Shown here in pieces: positions 22,512-31,482 of a stretch of DNA of 34,827 nt. Source of the DNA: Deltaproteobacteria bacterium (GTDB lineage Bacteria; Desulfobacterota; Syntrophia; Syntrophales; UBA5619); assembly GCA_021372695.1 (NCBI GenBank), contig JAJFTY010000094.1:1-34827 (forward strand), written 5' to 3'. A model generated the notes under the pieces. That model had not been told where the DNA came from. It worked only from the letters and a program-made list of their open reading frames with translations, and ran no database searches. Numbering within the stretch: the first letter of the stretch is position 1; each line of letters begins with the position of its first letter. Position numbers and translations under genes: made by a program.

Positions 22512-23207
22512 ATGACGGTAGGGACTATGAAAGACGCACTGCAAATGGTCGAGCAATGGGCCATGGACCCGGATCGGCAGGGGCTTACCGGGTTCGAGAG
22601 GCGTCCGGAAGGCCCCGGAACGGATGATGCCGCGGAACGCGCCGCAGAGAGCCCCGGCCTTGGCCGGGCCGCGCTCTCCGGGAGGCTGACGGAGCTCTCC
22701 GGCCAGGGGAACCCGGCCAACCTCACCCTGGCCTGCGAGATGGTCCTTTCCGCGCAGCGGGAGGGGGAGCCGGCAGCCTGGATCACGGATAAGGAGAGCA
22801 GCTTCTATCCGCCCGACGCGGCCCAGATGGGGATCGACCTTGCGGCCCTGGCCGTGGTTCGCTGTCCCGACAGGAAAGACCTTGCCCGGGTGGCGGACCG
22901 CCTGGGCCGTTCCGGGGCCTTCGGCCTCCTGATCCTGGACCTGGGGCCGAAGGGGGATGTTCCCGTTCCCCTCCAGTCGCGCCTTGCGGGGCTGGCCCGG
23001 AAGCACGACATGGCCGTCGTCTTCCTCACCCAGAAGGCCGACGACGTGCCCTCCCTGGGGTCGCTGGTCTCGCTGCGCGGACAGACCCTGAGCAGCAGGA
23101 GCGCCGACGGCCGGTTCATCTGCTCCTTTCGGGCCGTCAAGGACAAACGCCGGTCCCCGGGCTGGGTCCGGGAGGGGGTGTACCGTGGAACGCCTGGCCT
23201 GTGTTGA
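22512..23207 (+). CDS. imuA: ImuA, RecA-like accessory protein of the mutasome
   Basis: This 231-residue RecA/SulA-like protein is of the type encoded with ImuB and DnaE2. A RecA-like core is visible: LTELSGQGNPANLTLACEMV replaces the Walker A loop (degenerate, no GKT), AFGLLILDLGP is the Walker B-like strand, and SRLAGLARKHDMAVVFLTQK follows. The C-terminus SADGRFICSFRAVKDKRRSP is typical of ImuA. In studied systems ImuA links the polymerase complex to RecA filaments. ATG 22512 has GGAAG upstream; ATG 22527 is an alternative. Its end overlaps the imuB start by 23 nt, so the two are coupled. Confidence 0.88.
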   Translation: MTVGTMKDALQMVEQWAMDPDRQGLTGFERRPEGPGTDDAAERAAESPGLGRAALSGRLTELSGQGNPANLTLACEMVLSAQREGEPAAWITDKESSFYPPDAAQMGIDLAALAVVRCPDRKDLARVADRLGRSGAFGLLILDLGPKGDVPVPLQSRLAGLARKHDMAVVFLTQKADDVPSLGSLVSLRGQTLSSRSADGRFICSFRAVKDKRRSPGWVREGVYRGTPGLC

Positions 23208-24804
23208 CCTCCCCGCGTTCCCCCTCCAGCTTCTCCTGGCGAAGCATCCCGACTGGCGGGGACTCCCGTCGGCGGTGGTGGCGGAGGACAAGCCCCAGGC
23301 GGAGCTCCTCTGGGTGAGCCCCGAAGCCCGGGCCGCCGGCGTTCTGCCCGGGATGCGGTACGCCCAGGCCCTGAGCTTGGCGACAACGCTCCGGGCCGCA
23401 GAGGTGTCGACGCCGGAGGTGTGCGCCGAGGTCGACGAGCTGGCCGATCTCCTGCGCGGCTTTTCGCCCGACGTGGAGGTGTCCCGGGAAGAGCCGGGCG
23501 TCTTCTGGGCCAATGCGGACGGCCTCCTGAGCCTCTTTTCCTCCCTCGAATGCTGGGCCCGGAAGGTCCATGGGGCCTTTGCAGCCCGGGGACGGCAGGC
23601 CTCGGTGGTCGTGGGGTTCAGGCGCTTCGCCGCCTATGCCGTGGCCCGGGGACAGGGGGGCGTGCTCGTCCTTGCCTCCCCCGAGGCGGAGGAGGCGGCC
23701 CTGTGGCGGGTCCCCCTGGCGCTCCTGGCGGTGGAGCCCCGTTTGCGGGACACCCTGGCCAAGCTCGGGATCCATGCCATGGGAGAGTTCCTGCGCCTGC
23801 CGGCGGACGCGATCAGGCGCCGGTTCGGCAGTGGGGCCGCGGATCTCCATGCCCTCGCCCGGGGGGAGGCCCCCGACCTTCTCGCGCCGGTTTTCCCCCC
23901 GGAGCCCATCGCCTGCACGATCCTCCCGGAGGTTCCGGAGGGAAACAGCCTGCGCCTCCTCTTCATGGTCCGGGAGCGTCTCCATCCCCTCCTGGCGAGG
24001 CTTGCAGATCAGGGGGAGGCACTCCGGGAGCTGGAGGTCCGCTTCTTCCTGGAGCGGCGGGGGGAGCGCACGGACCGGATCCGGCCCGCCGACGCCACCC
24101 TGGAGGCGCCCCTGGTCCTGGAGCTCCTGCGGCTCAGGCTGGAGGGAGTCCCCCTTCCGGCGGCAGCCGCGGAAATCAATCTCACGGCCCATGGCGTGCC
24201 GGCCACGCCGGAGCAGCTCCAGCTCTTCCTCATGGCGCAGCGGCGCGACCTTGCCGCGGCCGACCGGTCCCTGGCCCGCATCCGGACGGAGCTGGGGGAG
24301 GAGGCGGTGGTGCGGGCAAGGCTTGCGGAGGGTCACCTGCCCGAGGCGCGCTTCACCTGGGAGCCCCTGAGTAACCTCGAAAGGCCCTGCCCGGTGCCGC
24401 AGGGGAAACCAGCCCTGGTCCGGCGCTTTTACAGCCGGCCCGTTCCCCTGGAACGGCAGGCTGTAGAGAAGCTTGTCCCACCGGGATGGGGACACCTTGC
24501 GGCAAGGTGTCCCCATCCCGGTGGGGTCGGGACGTCTCCCTGGAGTACGTCGAGCGCGCCTGCCCCGACGAAGTCCGGGGAGGTTTGCAGCGAGCCCGAG
24601 GGAGGTCCCCGCCCCGATCTGTCCGGCCGGCAGGGGGCGCGTTCGTGGGGACCTTACCTCCTGTCCGGCGCGTGGTGGCGAAGCTCCGCTGACCAAGCCA
24701 TCCGGCGGTGTTACTACTTCCTGGAGACGCCCGAAGGCGACAGGCTCTGGGTCTATTACGACGGCCGCCGGCGCGGATGGTTCCTGCACGGAAAAGTGGA
24801 ATAG
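23185..24804 (+). CDS. imuB: ImuB, catalytically inactive Y-family polymerase homologue
   Basis: This 539-residue scaffold of the translesion mutasome starts at GTG 23185 with GGGAGGGGGTG upstream. The Y-family order is kept: palm/fingers opening [20 protein letters not shown], a thumb helix-hairpin-helix ([20 protein letters not shown], about 185-204), a little-finger region, and the C-terminal [10 protein letters not shown]...[19 protein letters not shown] tail. The polymerase acidic motif is replaced (VFWANADGL instead of SIDEA), so it should not synthesise DNA but bind the clamp, ImuA and DnaE2. Unusually, about 430-500 contains an extra Pro/Ser/Gly-rich segment encoded around a 49-bp palindrome. 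Confidence 0.9.
   Translation: MERLACVDLPAFPLQLLLAKHPDWRGLPSAVVAEDKPQAELLWVSPEARAAGVLPGMRYAQALSLATTLRAAEVSTPEVCAEVDELADLLRGFSPDVEVSREEPGVFWANADGLLSLFSSLECWARKVHGAFAARGRQASVVVGFRRFAAYAVARGQGGVLVLASPEAEEAALWRVPLALLAVEPRLRDTLAKLGIHAMGEFLRLPADAIRRRFGSGAADLHALARGEAPDLLAPVFPPEPIACTILPEVPEGNSLRLLFMVRERLHPLLARLADQGEALRELEVRFFLERRGERTDRIRPADATLEAPLVLELLRLRLEGVPLPAAAAEINLTAHGVPATPEQLQLFLMAQRRDLAAADRSLARIRTELGEEAVVRARLAEGHLPEARFTWEPLSNLERPCPVPQGKPALVRRFYSRPVPLERQAVEKLVPPGWGHLAARCPHPGGVGTSPWSTSSAPAPTKSGEVCSEPEGGPRPDLSGRQGARSWGPYLLSGAWWRSSADQAIRRCYYFLETPEGDRLWVYYDGRRRGWFLHGKVE
24477..24525. repeat. Near-perfect 49-bp palindrome inside imuB
   Basis: Arms 24477-24500 (CCCACCGGGATGGGG...) and 24502-24525 are exact reverse complements over 24 bp around a single G. 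It lies in the imuB reading frame between the RPVPL motif and the conserved [10 protein letters not shown] tail. The protein there is longer than expected for ImuB by some tens of residues. The most likely explanation is an in-frame insertion of a small palindromic element, perhaps extending to about 24640. Confidence 0.8.
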
Positions 24805-24814
24805 AGGCTTGGCG

Positions 24815-27800
24815 ATGGATGCGTATGTTCCCCTGTGGGTCAAGAGTTACCACTCCTTTTTGGAGGGGGCGAGCAGCCCGGAGGAGCTCGTAGAGGAGGC
24901 CAAAGCCCTCGGCCTTCCCGCCCTCGCCCTCACGGACCGGGACGGCGTGTACGGCGCGGTGCGGGCCCACGTGAAGGCCCTGGAGGCGGGGATCCACCTC
25001 ATCATCGGAGCCCAGGTGACGGTGGGGGACGTCCGGACATCCGAGACCGATGGCCAGAAGCCGGAGGTTGGGGACCCGAAATCCCCGGCCGCGGGCCACC
25101 CGCCCGACACTTTTCTGATCCTCCTTGCCATGGATCGGCCGGGCTACGCGAACCTCTGCCGCCTCCTGACCCGGGGCCGGCTGCGCTCCCCCAAGGGTGA
25201 GAGCCGCGTGGCGTGGCAGGAGGTGTGCGATCATGCGGAGGGCTTGCTCGCCCTGTGGGGGGGCGAAGGGAGCCTGATCGCCGGGGAGGCCGACCCCGGG
25301 TCCGTGGCCCGGTGCCTGAAGGAGGCCTTCGGGGATAGGCTCTACGCCGCCATCGACCGCCACCACCGGGCCGAGGAGCGGGCAGAGGAGGCCCGCACGG
25401 TCCTCCGCGCCGGCCGGTACGGCCTGCCCCTGGTCGCGGCGCCGGAGCTCCTCTACCACAGAGGTTCCCGGCGTCCTCTCCAGGACGTCCTCACCTGCAT
25501 CCGCCACGGTATCCCCCTGGCCCAGGCCGGCCGGCGGATCAAGCCAAACGACGCCTACGGCCTCCTTTCGCCCGCCGATTTCCAGGCTCGCTATCAGGGC
25601 CTTTCCGGGGCCGTGGCCCGCACCCGGGAGGTCGCGGCACGTTGCACCTTCTCGCTCGGCGACCTCCGGTACCGCTACCCCTCGGAGGAGCTCCCCCAAG
25701 GCTGCACCTCATCGGAGTGGCTCCGGCAGATCACCTTTACGGGGGCCGCCGGGCGCTACGGCGGGCAGGTGCCGCCCGACGTCGCGGCCCAGCTCGAACG
25801 GGAGTTGGCCCTGATCGACGAGCTCGACTACTGCGGCTACTTTCTCACCATGTGGGAGATCGTCCGCCTCTGCCGGGAACGGGGGATCCTCTGCCAGGGC
25901 CGGGGCTCGGCCGCCAACTCCGCCGTCTGCTACTGCCTGGGGATCACGGCCGTCGACCCCGTGCGGATGGGGCTCCTCTTCGAACGCTTCATCTCGCGGG
26001 AGCGGGCCGAGCCGCCGGACATCGACCTCGACATCATGCACGAACGCCGCGAAGAGGTGATCCAGCACGTCTACGCCAAGTACGGGCGCACCCACGCCGC
26101 CATGGTCGCGAACATCATCCGCTACCGGCCGAGGAGTGCGGTCCGTGACGTGGGCAAGGCCCTCAGCCTCCCCGAGACCTCCCTGGACCGCCTGGCCAGG
26201 CTCGTCCCCTACTACGGCGAGATCACGGCGGAGGAGCTCCGGATGGCGGGCCTCGACCCGGCAGCCCCGGCCCATCGGCATCTCCTGACACTTTCCAACG
26301 AGATCCAGGATTTTCCCCGGCACCTCTCCATCCATCCCGGCGGGTTCCTCCTCGGACACGAGCCGGTGCACGACCTGGTCCCGATCGAAAACGCGACCAT
26401 GGAGCGGCGCACCGTGATCCAGTGGGACAAGGAGGACATCGAAGCCCTCGGCCTCTTCAAGGTGGATCTTCTGGGGCTCGGGGCGCTCACCCAGCTGGAC
26501 CTCTGCTTCAAGCTGCTGAGGGGGCACCGCGGCCTGGACCTCTCCATGGCGACGATCCCCGCCGAGGATGCGGCCACCTACGAGATGATCTCCAGGGCCG
26601 ACACGGTGGGCGTCTTCCAGATCGAAAGCCGGGCCCAGATGTCGATGCTCCCCCGGCTTCGGCCCCGCGCCTTCTACGACCTCGTAGTCGAGATCAGCAT
26701 CATCCGGCCCGGCCCCATCACGGGCGGCATGGTCCATCCCTACCTGCGGCGCCGGAACGGCGAAGAGCCGGTCATTTACCCCCACGAACTGCTCCGGCCG
26801 GTCCTGGAGAAGACCCTCGGGGTGCCCTTGTTCCAGGAGCAGGTGATGCGGCTGGCGATCACAGCCGCCGACTACACCCCCGGCGAGGCGGACCAGTTGC
26901 GAAGGGACATGGCGGCCTGGCGCAGGAAAGGGCGAATCGAGCAGCACCGGGAGCGGCTGATCCGGCGGATGAGCGCCAAGGGGATCGCCACGGAGTTCGC
27001 CGAGCGCGTGTTCGAGCAGATCCGGGGGTTCGGCGAATACGGTTTCCCCGAGTCCCATGCGGCGAGCTTCGCCCTGATCAGCTACGCCTCGGCGTGGCTC
27101 AAACGCCACTACCCGGCGGAGTTCACCTGCGCGCTCCTGAACGCCCAACCCATGGGCTTCTACTCCCTGGCAACCATCATCGAGGACGCCAAACGCCACG
27201 GGGTCGCAGTGCGGCCGGCTTCGGCCCTGAAGAGCGACTGGGATTGCACCCTGGAGCCTCTGGACGATTGCCGGGGCTTTGCCGTGCGGATCGGGCTCCG
27301 CTACCTCAAGGGGCTGGGACAAGGGGATTTCGAAAGGATCGAGACGGCCCGGCGGGAGGAGCCCTTCGCGTCCGTCGAGGATCTGGCGGTCCGCACGGGC
27401 CTGGACCAGGGAACCCTCTCGACCCTCGCCGAGGCCGGGGCCCTGGAGGAGCTCTCGCCGCCCCGGCGTGACGCCCTCTGGCAGGCCCTGGGAACCGCGG
27501 AGGAAAGGCCTGTCCCCCTCCCCGTGTGCGTCCGGGAGGGGGCCGCGGCTTTCAGGAAGCTCACCGCCTTCCAGACGGTGCTGTGGGATTACAGGACCCA
27601 GGGTCACAGCGTCCGCTCCCATCCTCTGGCCGCGGTCCGCAAGGAGCTGCGGGCTCTGGGGCTTCCCACGGCAAAGGAGGTGACCGCCGCACGCCACGGC
27701 CGTCCCATGCGCTACGCGGGCCTCGTCATCTGCCGCCAGCAGCCCGGTACGGCCAAAGGGGTCACCTTCCTCACCCTGGAAGACGAGACGGGCCTCGTCA

Positions 27801-27982
27801 ACGTCGTGGTGTGGCAGCACGTCCATGCCCGGCACCGGGTCCTGATGCGGACCGCCTCCCTGCTGGGGGTCACGGGCACGATGCAGGTGGAGGGGGAGGT
27901 GGTCCATCTGGTGGCCCGGACCCTCTTTACGCCGAAGATCCACCTGGGCGAAGCCTGTGCCCCGAGCCGCGACTTCCACTGA
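24815..27982 (+). CDS. dnaE2: Error-prone DNA polymerase III alpha subunit DnaE2
   Basis: This 1055-residue C-family polymerase is normal in size for DnaE2. It has an N-terminal PHP domain ([20 protein letters not shown]), the nucleotide-binding [20 protein letters not shown], the catalytic PDIDLD with Asp402, Asp404 and Asp406, [36 protein letters not shown] and [20 protein letters not shown], and a C-terminal OB-fold (GLVICRQQ...[11 protein letters not shown]). ATG 24815 was chosen. The frame is open farther upstream, but that part lies inside imuB and comes from the palindrome. It works with ImuA/ImuB in SOS mutagenesis under LexA2. The start is 10 nt after imuB. Confidence 0.95.
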   Translation: MDAYVPLWVKSYHSFLEGASSPEELVEEAKALGLPALALTDRDGVYGAVRAHVKALEAGIHLIIGAQVTVGDVRTSETDGQKPEVGDPKSPAAGHPPDTFLILLAMDRPGYANLCRLLTRGRLRSPKGESRVAWQEVCDHAEGLLALWGGEGSLIAGEADPGSVARCLKEAFGDRLYAAIDRHHRAEERAEEARTVLRAGRYGLPLVAAPELLYHRGSRRPLQDVLTCIRHGIPLAQAGRRIKPNDAYGLLSPADFQARYQGLSGAVARTREVAARCTFSLGDLRYRYPSEELPQGCTSSEWLRQITFTGAAGRYGGQVPPDVAAQLERELALIDELDYCGYFLTMWEIVRLCRERGILCQGRGSAANSAVCYCLGITAVDPVRMGLLFERFISRERAEPPDIDLDIMHERREEVIQHVYAKYGRTHAAMVANIIRYRPRSAVRDVGKALSLPETSLDRLARLVPYYGEITAEELRMAGLDPAAPAHRHLLTLSNEIQDFPRHLSIHPGGFLLGHEPVHDLVPIENATMERRTVIQWDKEDIEALGLFKVDLLGLGALTQLDLCFKLLRGHRGLDLSMATIPAEDAATYEMISRADTVGVFQIESRAQMSMLPRLRPRAFYDLVVEISIIRPGPITGGMVHPYLRRRNGEEPVIYPHELLRPVLEKTLGVPLFQEQVMRLAITAADYTPGEADQLRRDMAAWRRKGRIEQHRERLIRRMSAKGIATEFAERVFEQIRGFGEYGFPESHAASFALISYASAWLKRHYPAEFTCALLNAQPMGFYSLATIIEDAKRHGVAVRPASALKSDWDCTLEPLDDCRGFAVRIGLRYLKGLGQGDFERIETARREEPFASVEDLAVRTGLDQGTLSTLAEAGALEELSPPRRDALWQALGTAEERPVPLPVCVREGAAAFRKLTAFQTVLWDYRTQGHSVRSHPLAAVRKELRALGLPTAKEVTAARHGRPMRYAGLVICRQQPGTAKGVTFLTLEDETGLVNVVVWQHVHARHRVLMRTASLLGVTGTMQVEGEVVHLVARTLFTPKIHLGEACAPSRDFH

Positions 27983-28030
27983 GGCCCGGCCAGGGCATGC
28001 GCACAAAAGAACCGACGGCGATCACCTCAC

Positions 28031-28278
28031 CTGCCTGAGGCGCGGTACAACGCGATTTCGCGGGTCGACGCAACCGGCGATTCGAGATCGAGAGCCGGGC
28101 CATCTATATATTGGTATTAAGGTTCGGTAATCAAAGGATGCGCTCGCCCGTTTCGACGATCTCTCTGATGTAGGGATCTGTCTCGTCGAAATCGGTACGG
28201 GCAAAGGAGTGGGGTTCGAAGACGGCCAGATCGATGTCGCTGTCGGCGCGGCTCAAGCGCCACTACCCGGCGGAGACC
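28031..28278 (+). pseudogene. Fragments of a second dnaE2-like gene
   Basis: On the plus strand 28031-28076 reads LPEARYNAISRVDATG, matching the [12 protein letters not shown] region of dnaE2. After a one-base shift, FEIESRA (28079-28104) matches VFQIESRA. Further on, 28244-28276 matches dnaE2 27092-27124 at 31 of 33 bases (LKRHYPAE). The blocks are in the same order and strand as in dnaE2 but about 310 nt closer together. They look like the remains of a duplicate dnaE-type gene. The rest of the 27983-28398 interval holds the antisense NTase fragment and a terminator. Confidence 0.65.
28131..28262 (-). pseudogene. Nucleotidyltransferase-domain gene, 3' fragment
   Basis: The minus strand encodes RLSRADSDIDLAVFEPHSFA followed by RTDFDETDPYIREIVETGER, IL and TGA at 28133-28131. 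ADSDIDLAVF is the metal-binding motif of MNT/NTP_transf_2 proteins, usually preceded by a GSRARG-like motif that is absent here, where a TAG codon interrupts the frame at 28263. It is probably the tail of an MntA-type antitoxin or related gene. Confidence 0.6.
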
Positions 28279-28328
28279 GACGCCGACAAGAAGGGATACA
28301 ACCTCCCCTATCAGGGTGAAAAAGGGCT

Positions 28329-28367
28329 CCCTCACGGCGGAAACCGAGGTGGATTCCGCCGTGAGGG
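28329..28367 (-). terminator. Hairpin terminator after tctC of operon 2
   Basis: Perfect 14-bp arms CCCTCACGGCGGAA and TTCCGCCGTGAGGG surround an 11-nt loop, 32 nt after the tctC stop. On the minus strand a short C/T-rich tract follows, so it may end operon 2. It could also stop plus-strand readthrough from dnaE2. Confidence 0.7.
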
Positions 28368-28398
28368 TAAGGGGGGGTACCCATATGCCCCGCTGATC

Positions 28399-29382
28399 CT
28401 ACTTCTTTTTGAAGAGCTTGGGGGCCGCCTCGTTGAACCCCTTCTGCATGCCGTTGATCTTCTTGCGCAGGGCCTCGCCGTTCACGTCCGAGTTGTTGAA
28501 GCCGTTATCCTTGGCGAACTTGGCGTAATCGGGATGGGCAAGCGCCTTCTTGAAGATCGAGATGAGCTTCGCCGAGACGTCGGCCGGAAGCTCCGCCGGC
28601 CCCACCAGGTAGCAGATCTGCTCCAGTTGGCCATAAGGGAAGACATCATACCCCTTCTCCTTGAAGGTCGGCACGTCGGGCAGCGCGGGGTTGCGGGTCG
28701 TGCTGAAGACGCCGACCGCCAGGACCATTCCGGCTTCGATCTGGCCGCGGCTCTCGGAGGTCTTGAGGACCGCGCCGTCGATCTGCTTGCCGGAGAGGTC
28801 GTTGATCGCCTTGGAGGCGCCGGGATAGGGGACGTTGACGAAGTCGACGCCGGCCGCCTTGGCGACCATGGCGGCAAAGATATGGTTCAGGTTGTTGTTG
28901 CCCGGGGTGCCGATCGAGAACTTCCCGGGGTTCTTCTTCATGTAGGCGATGACCTCATCCATCGTCTGCGCCGGCCCCCCCTTGGGAACGAGCATGAGCA
29001 GCTGTTCGATGGAAACCTGGTTCAGGTAGCTGAACTGTTCGTTGCGGACCTTGGTCATGTCCTGGGCGATCAGGGCCAGGAGCGACGTCGTCGCGAGCCC
29101 CACGGTGTAGCCGTCCGCCGGGGCCGAGGCCACCTTGGCCAGGCCGATGCTGCCGGTCGCGCCAGGGACGTTCTCCACGATGATCTTGACGCCGTCCCCG
29201 GCGGCGATCTTCTGGATCATCCGGGCCGTCATATCCACGGCCCCGCCCGGGCTCCAGGGGACGATCAGGTGAATTTCCTTGCCGGGAAAGGCCGGTCCTG
29301 CGGCCTGGACCGGACTCAACGGGACGATCGCGCAAAGCGCGACCACCAGGGTCATGCACACGGATTTACTGAACTGGAACAT
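28399..29382 (-). CDS. tctC: TTT solute-binding protein TctC/Bug family (operon 2)
   Basis: This 327-residue periplasmic binding protein has signal peptide MFQFSKSVCMTLVVALCAIV ending near PVQA. The mature domain starts KEIHLIVPWSPGGAVDMTAR and continues VENVPGATGSIGLAKVASAP, the Bug-family carboxylate-binding loops. The frame continues to an ATG at 29397, but AAAGGAG sits directly before ATG 29382, so that is the start. It is the last gene of operon 2, after tctA, unlike operon 1 where tctC is first. It is only distantly similar to the operon 1 TctC, so a different ligand is expected. Confidence 0.94.
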   Translation of the reverse strand: MFQFSKSVCMTLVVALCAIVPLSPVQAAGPAFPGKEIHLIVPWSPGGAVDMTARMIQKIAAGDGVKIIVENVPGATGSIGLAKVASAPADGYTVGLATTSLLALIAQDMTKVRNEQFSYLNQVSIEQLLMLVPKGGPAQTMDEVIAYMKKNPGKFSIGTPGNNNLNHIFAAMVAKAAGVDFVNVPYPGASKAINDLSGKQIDGAVLKTSESRGQIEAGMVLAVGVFSTTRNPALPDVPTFKEKGYDVFPYGQLEQICYLVGPAELPADVSAKLISIFKKALAHPDYAKFAKDNGFNNSDVNGEALRKKINGMQKGFNEAAPKLFKKK

Positions 29383-29445
29383 TTTTTCTCCTTTCATGCC
29401 TCAACGTGTTTCTGAAATGAAGGGACAATGCCCTTCTCCAAACGG

Positions 29446-29471
29446 GTTTTGTAACCATTTCCTTACAAAAC
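29446..29471 (-). promoter_or_regulatory. Hairpin between tctA and tctC of operon 2
   Basis: GTTTTGTAA and TTACAAAAC form a perfect 9-bp stem with an 8-nt loop immediately after the tctA stop. A second small hairpin, GAAGGG/CCCTTC, lies at 29419-29436. Neither has a T-run on the minus strand. They probably stabilise or adjust the level of the tctC transcript. Confidence 0.55.
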
Positions 29472-30983
29472 TTAATCCTCTGTGAACGCCTCCTCGCGCT
29501 TCTTCTTGACGGCCGGCAGCAGCATGATGACGAGCAGCAGGACGGTCGCCCCCAGGAGGCCCGCCGAGATGGGCCGCGTCACGAAGGTGCTCCAGTCCCC
29601 CAGGGAGAGCAGCAGGGCGCGGCGCAGGTACTCCTCCATCATCGGTCCCAGGATGAATCCCAGAAGCAGGGGGGCGGACTCGCAACCGAGCTTGCCGAAC
29701 ACGTAACCGATGAAACCGAATATCCCCAGCATCCAGATATCGAAGGTGTTGTTGTTGATCGTGAACACCCCGATGGCGCAGAACAGGACGATGGCCGGGA
29801 ACAGGTACCGGTAGGGGACCGTCAGGAGTTTGATCCAGATCCGGATCAGGGGGAGGTTCAGGATCACCAGCATGAGGTTTCCGATCCACATGGAGACGAC
29901 CAGGCCCCAGAAGAGCTGCGGGTTGCGCGTCATCACGAGCGGGCCCGGCTGGATGTTGTGGATGATCATGGCCCCGAGCATCAGCGCCATCACCGCGTTG
30001 GGGGGAATGCCCAGCGTCAAAAGCGGAACGAAGGAGGTCTGGGACGCGGCGTTGTTGGCGGCCTCGGGGCTGGCCACGCCGCGGATATTGCCCTGCCCGA
30101 AGGGGACCTCGCCCGGCCCCATCGTCATCTTTTTCTCCAGGGCATAGGCGGAAAAAGCGGCCAGGCTCGCCCCGCCGCCGGGCAGGATGCCCAGCGCGGA
30201 TCCCAGAGCGGTCCCGCGCAGGACTGCGGGCCCTGCGGCCTTGAACTGCTGCCGGGTGGGCCACAGCCCCTGCATCTTGCCGGTGAACACCTCGCGGTTC
30301 ATGTCGGCCAGCCCCAGATTGATGATGATTTCGCCGTAGCCGAAGATGCCCATGGCGATCGTGACGAACCCGATGCCGTCGGTGAGTTCCGGGATGCCCA
30401 AGGCGTATCTCGGGATACCCGAGTTGATGTCCGTACCCACCAGGCCCAAAAGCAGGCCGAGGACCGTCATGGCGATCGCCTTGAGCAGCGACCCGGAGGC
30501 CAGGACGACCGCGGCGATCAGCCCCAGCACCATCAGGGAGAAGTATTCGGCGGGGCCGAACTGGAAGGCGACCTTCGTCAGCGGCGTCGCGAAGGCGGCC
30601 AGGATCAGGACCCCCACCGTGCCGGCGAAGAACGACCCCAGCGCTGCCGTGGAGAGCGCCGGCCCGGCCAGCCCCTTGCGGGCCATCTGGTAGCCGTCCA
30701 TACAGGTCACCACCGAGGAGGCTTCGCCGGGCAGGTTGACCAGGATCGCCGTCGTGGAGCCGCCATACTGGGCGCCGTAGTAGATGCCGGCCAGCATGAT
30801 CAGGGCCGAGACGGGCGGCAGGACATAGGTGGCGGGCATCAGCATGGCGATGGTGGCCACGGGGCCCAGGCCCGGCAGGACGCCGATCAGGGTGCCCAGA
30901 AAGCAGCCGGCGAAGGCATACAGAAGATTGGCGGGCGTCAAAGCCACGCTGAACCCCAGGGACAGGTTGGAAAGCAAGTCCAT
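29472..30983 (-). CDS. tctA: TTT transporter large permease TctA (operon 2)
   Basis: This 503-residue membrane protein has about 11-12 helices. N-terminal family motifs are GVLPGLGPVATIAMLMPATY (about 34-53) and ILVNLPGEASSVVTCMDG, and the mid-protein repeat is GILPGGGASLAAFSAYALEK. It is the channel-forming subunit with TctB, whose stop is 11 nt upstream. Its sequence differs clearly from the operon 1 TctA, which argues for separate systems rather than recent duplication. ATG 30983 has AGGAGAG upstream. Confidence 0.95.
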   Translation of the reverse strand: MDLLSNLSLGFSVALTPANLLYAFAGCFLGTLIGVLPGLGPVATIAMLMPATYVLPPVSALIMLAGIYYGAQYGGSTTAILVNLPGEASSVVTCMDGYQMARKGLAGPALSTAALGSFFAGTVGVLILAAFATPLTKVAFQFGPAEYFSLMVLGLIAAVVLASGSLLKAIAMTVLGLLLGLVGTDINSGIPRYALGIPELTDGIGFVTIAMGIFGYGEIIINLGLADMNREVFTGKMQGLWPTRQQFKAAGPAVLRGTALGSALGILPGGGASLAAFSAYALEKKMTMGPGEVPFGQGNIRGVASPEAANNAASQTSFVPLLTLGIPPNAVMALMLGAMIIHNIQPGPLVMTRNPQLFWGLVVSMWIGNLMLVILNLPLIRIWIKLLTVPYRYLFPAIVLFCAIGVFTINNNTFDIWMLGIFGFIGYVFGKLGCESAPLLLGFILGPMMEEYLRRALLLSLGDWSTFVTRPISAGLLGATVLLLVIMLLPAVKKKREEAFTED

Positions 30984-30993
30984 TTTTCTCTCC

Positions 30994-31482
30994 TTACCCG
31001 GTGATGAAGAAAGGCCAGGCCGGGATCTGCAATTTCAGCAGGACAACGAAGATCAGAAAGCTCCCCACGGCCAGGACGGTCGCCAGGATCAGCACCTCAC
31101 GGATCTTGAACTGGCGGCTCGCAAGGCTCGCGATGATCGTCAGGACGTAAATCCCCAGGATCACGCCCATGGCCGGCAGCTTGAGCGCAGGCGATCCGGT
31201 CAGCAGGATCCCGAAGACGAAATTGGCGCCCAGGATGCAGACCAGGGGCCGCCAGGCCCAGGCGCCGATCCTCTCCCCGTCGCCCGTTTTCAAAACCACC
31301 GACTGGAAGGTGATGGCGACGCCCAGCAGGGTCAGGAGGATCCCCAGCAGCAGGGGAAAATAGCCCGGCCCCATGCGGGAGGCGCTTCCCAAGTCATAGA
31401 GTACGGCGCCAAAGGCGAAGGTGAGGCCGATCCCCAAAAACATCAACCCGGACACGAAATCTTTTTGATTCTTGATTCTCAT
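30994..31482 (-). CDS. tctB: TTT transporter small permease TctB (operon 2)
   Basis: This 162-residue protein has four to five membrane helices (SGLMFLGIGLTFAFGAVLYD, YFPLLLGILLTLLGVAITF, ILGANFVFGILL and a last VLILATVLAVGSFLIFVVLL). The segment LGSASRMGPGYFPLLLG is typical of TctB. The frame opens farther upstream, but ATG 31482 overlaps the enolase-like stop as ATGA, showing translational coupling, so it is preferred over the 183-residue version. Confidence 0.92.
   Translation of the reverse strand: MRIKNQKDFVSGLMFLGIGLTFAFGAVLYDLGSASRMGPGYFPLLLGILLTLLGVAITFQSVVLKTGDGERIGAWAWRPLVCILGANFVFGILLTGSPALKLPAMGVILGIYVLTIIASLASRQFKIREVLILATVLAVGSFLIFVVLLKLQIPAWPFFITG

Noticed and set aside
24473..24814. 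Upstream extension of dnaE2 giving a 1169-residue protein
   Set aside because: The extra 114 codons lie inside imuB, are encoded partly by the palindrome and do not resemble the PHP-domain opening. ATG 24815 gives the normal family length.
25709..28006. Minus-strand open frame of 765 codons antisense to dnaE2
   Set aside because: Shadow of the high-GC dnaE2 codon pattern; no domain and no ribosome site.
28022..28335. Two short minus-strand open frames in the dnaE2-tctC gap
   Set aside because: They read the nucleotidyltransferase fragment in wrong frames. The motif ADSDIDLAVF is in another frame that lacks a start.
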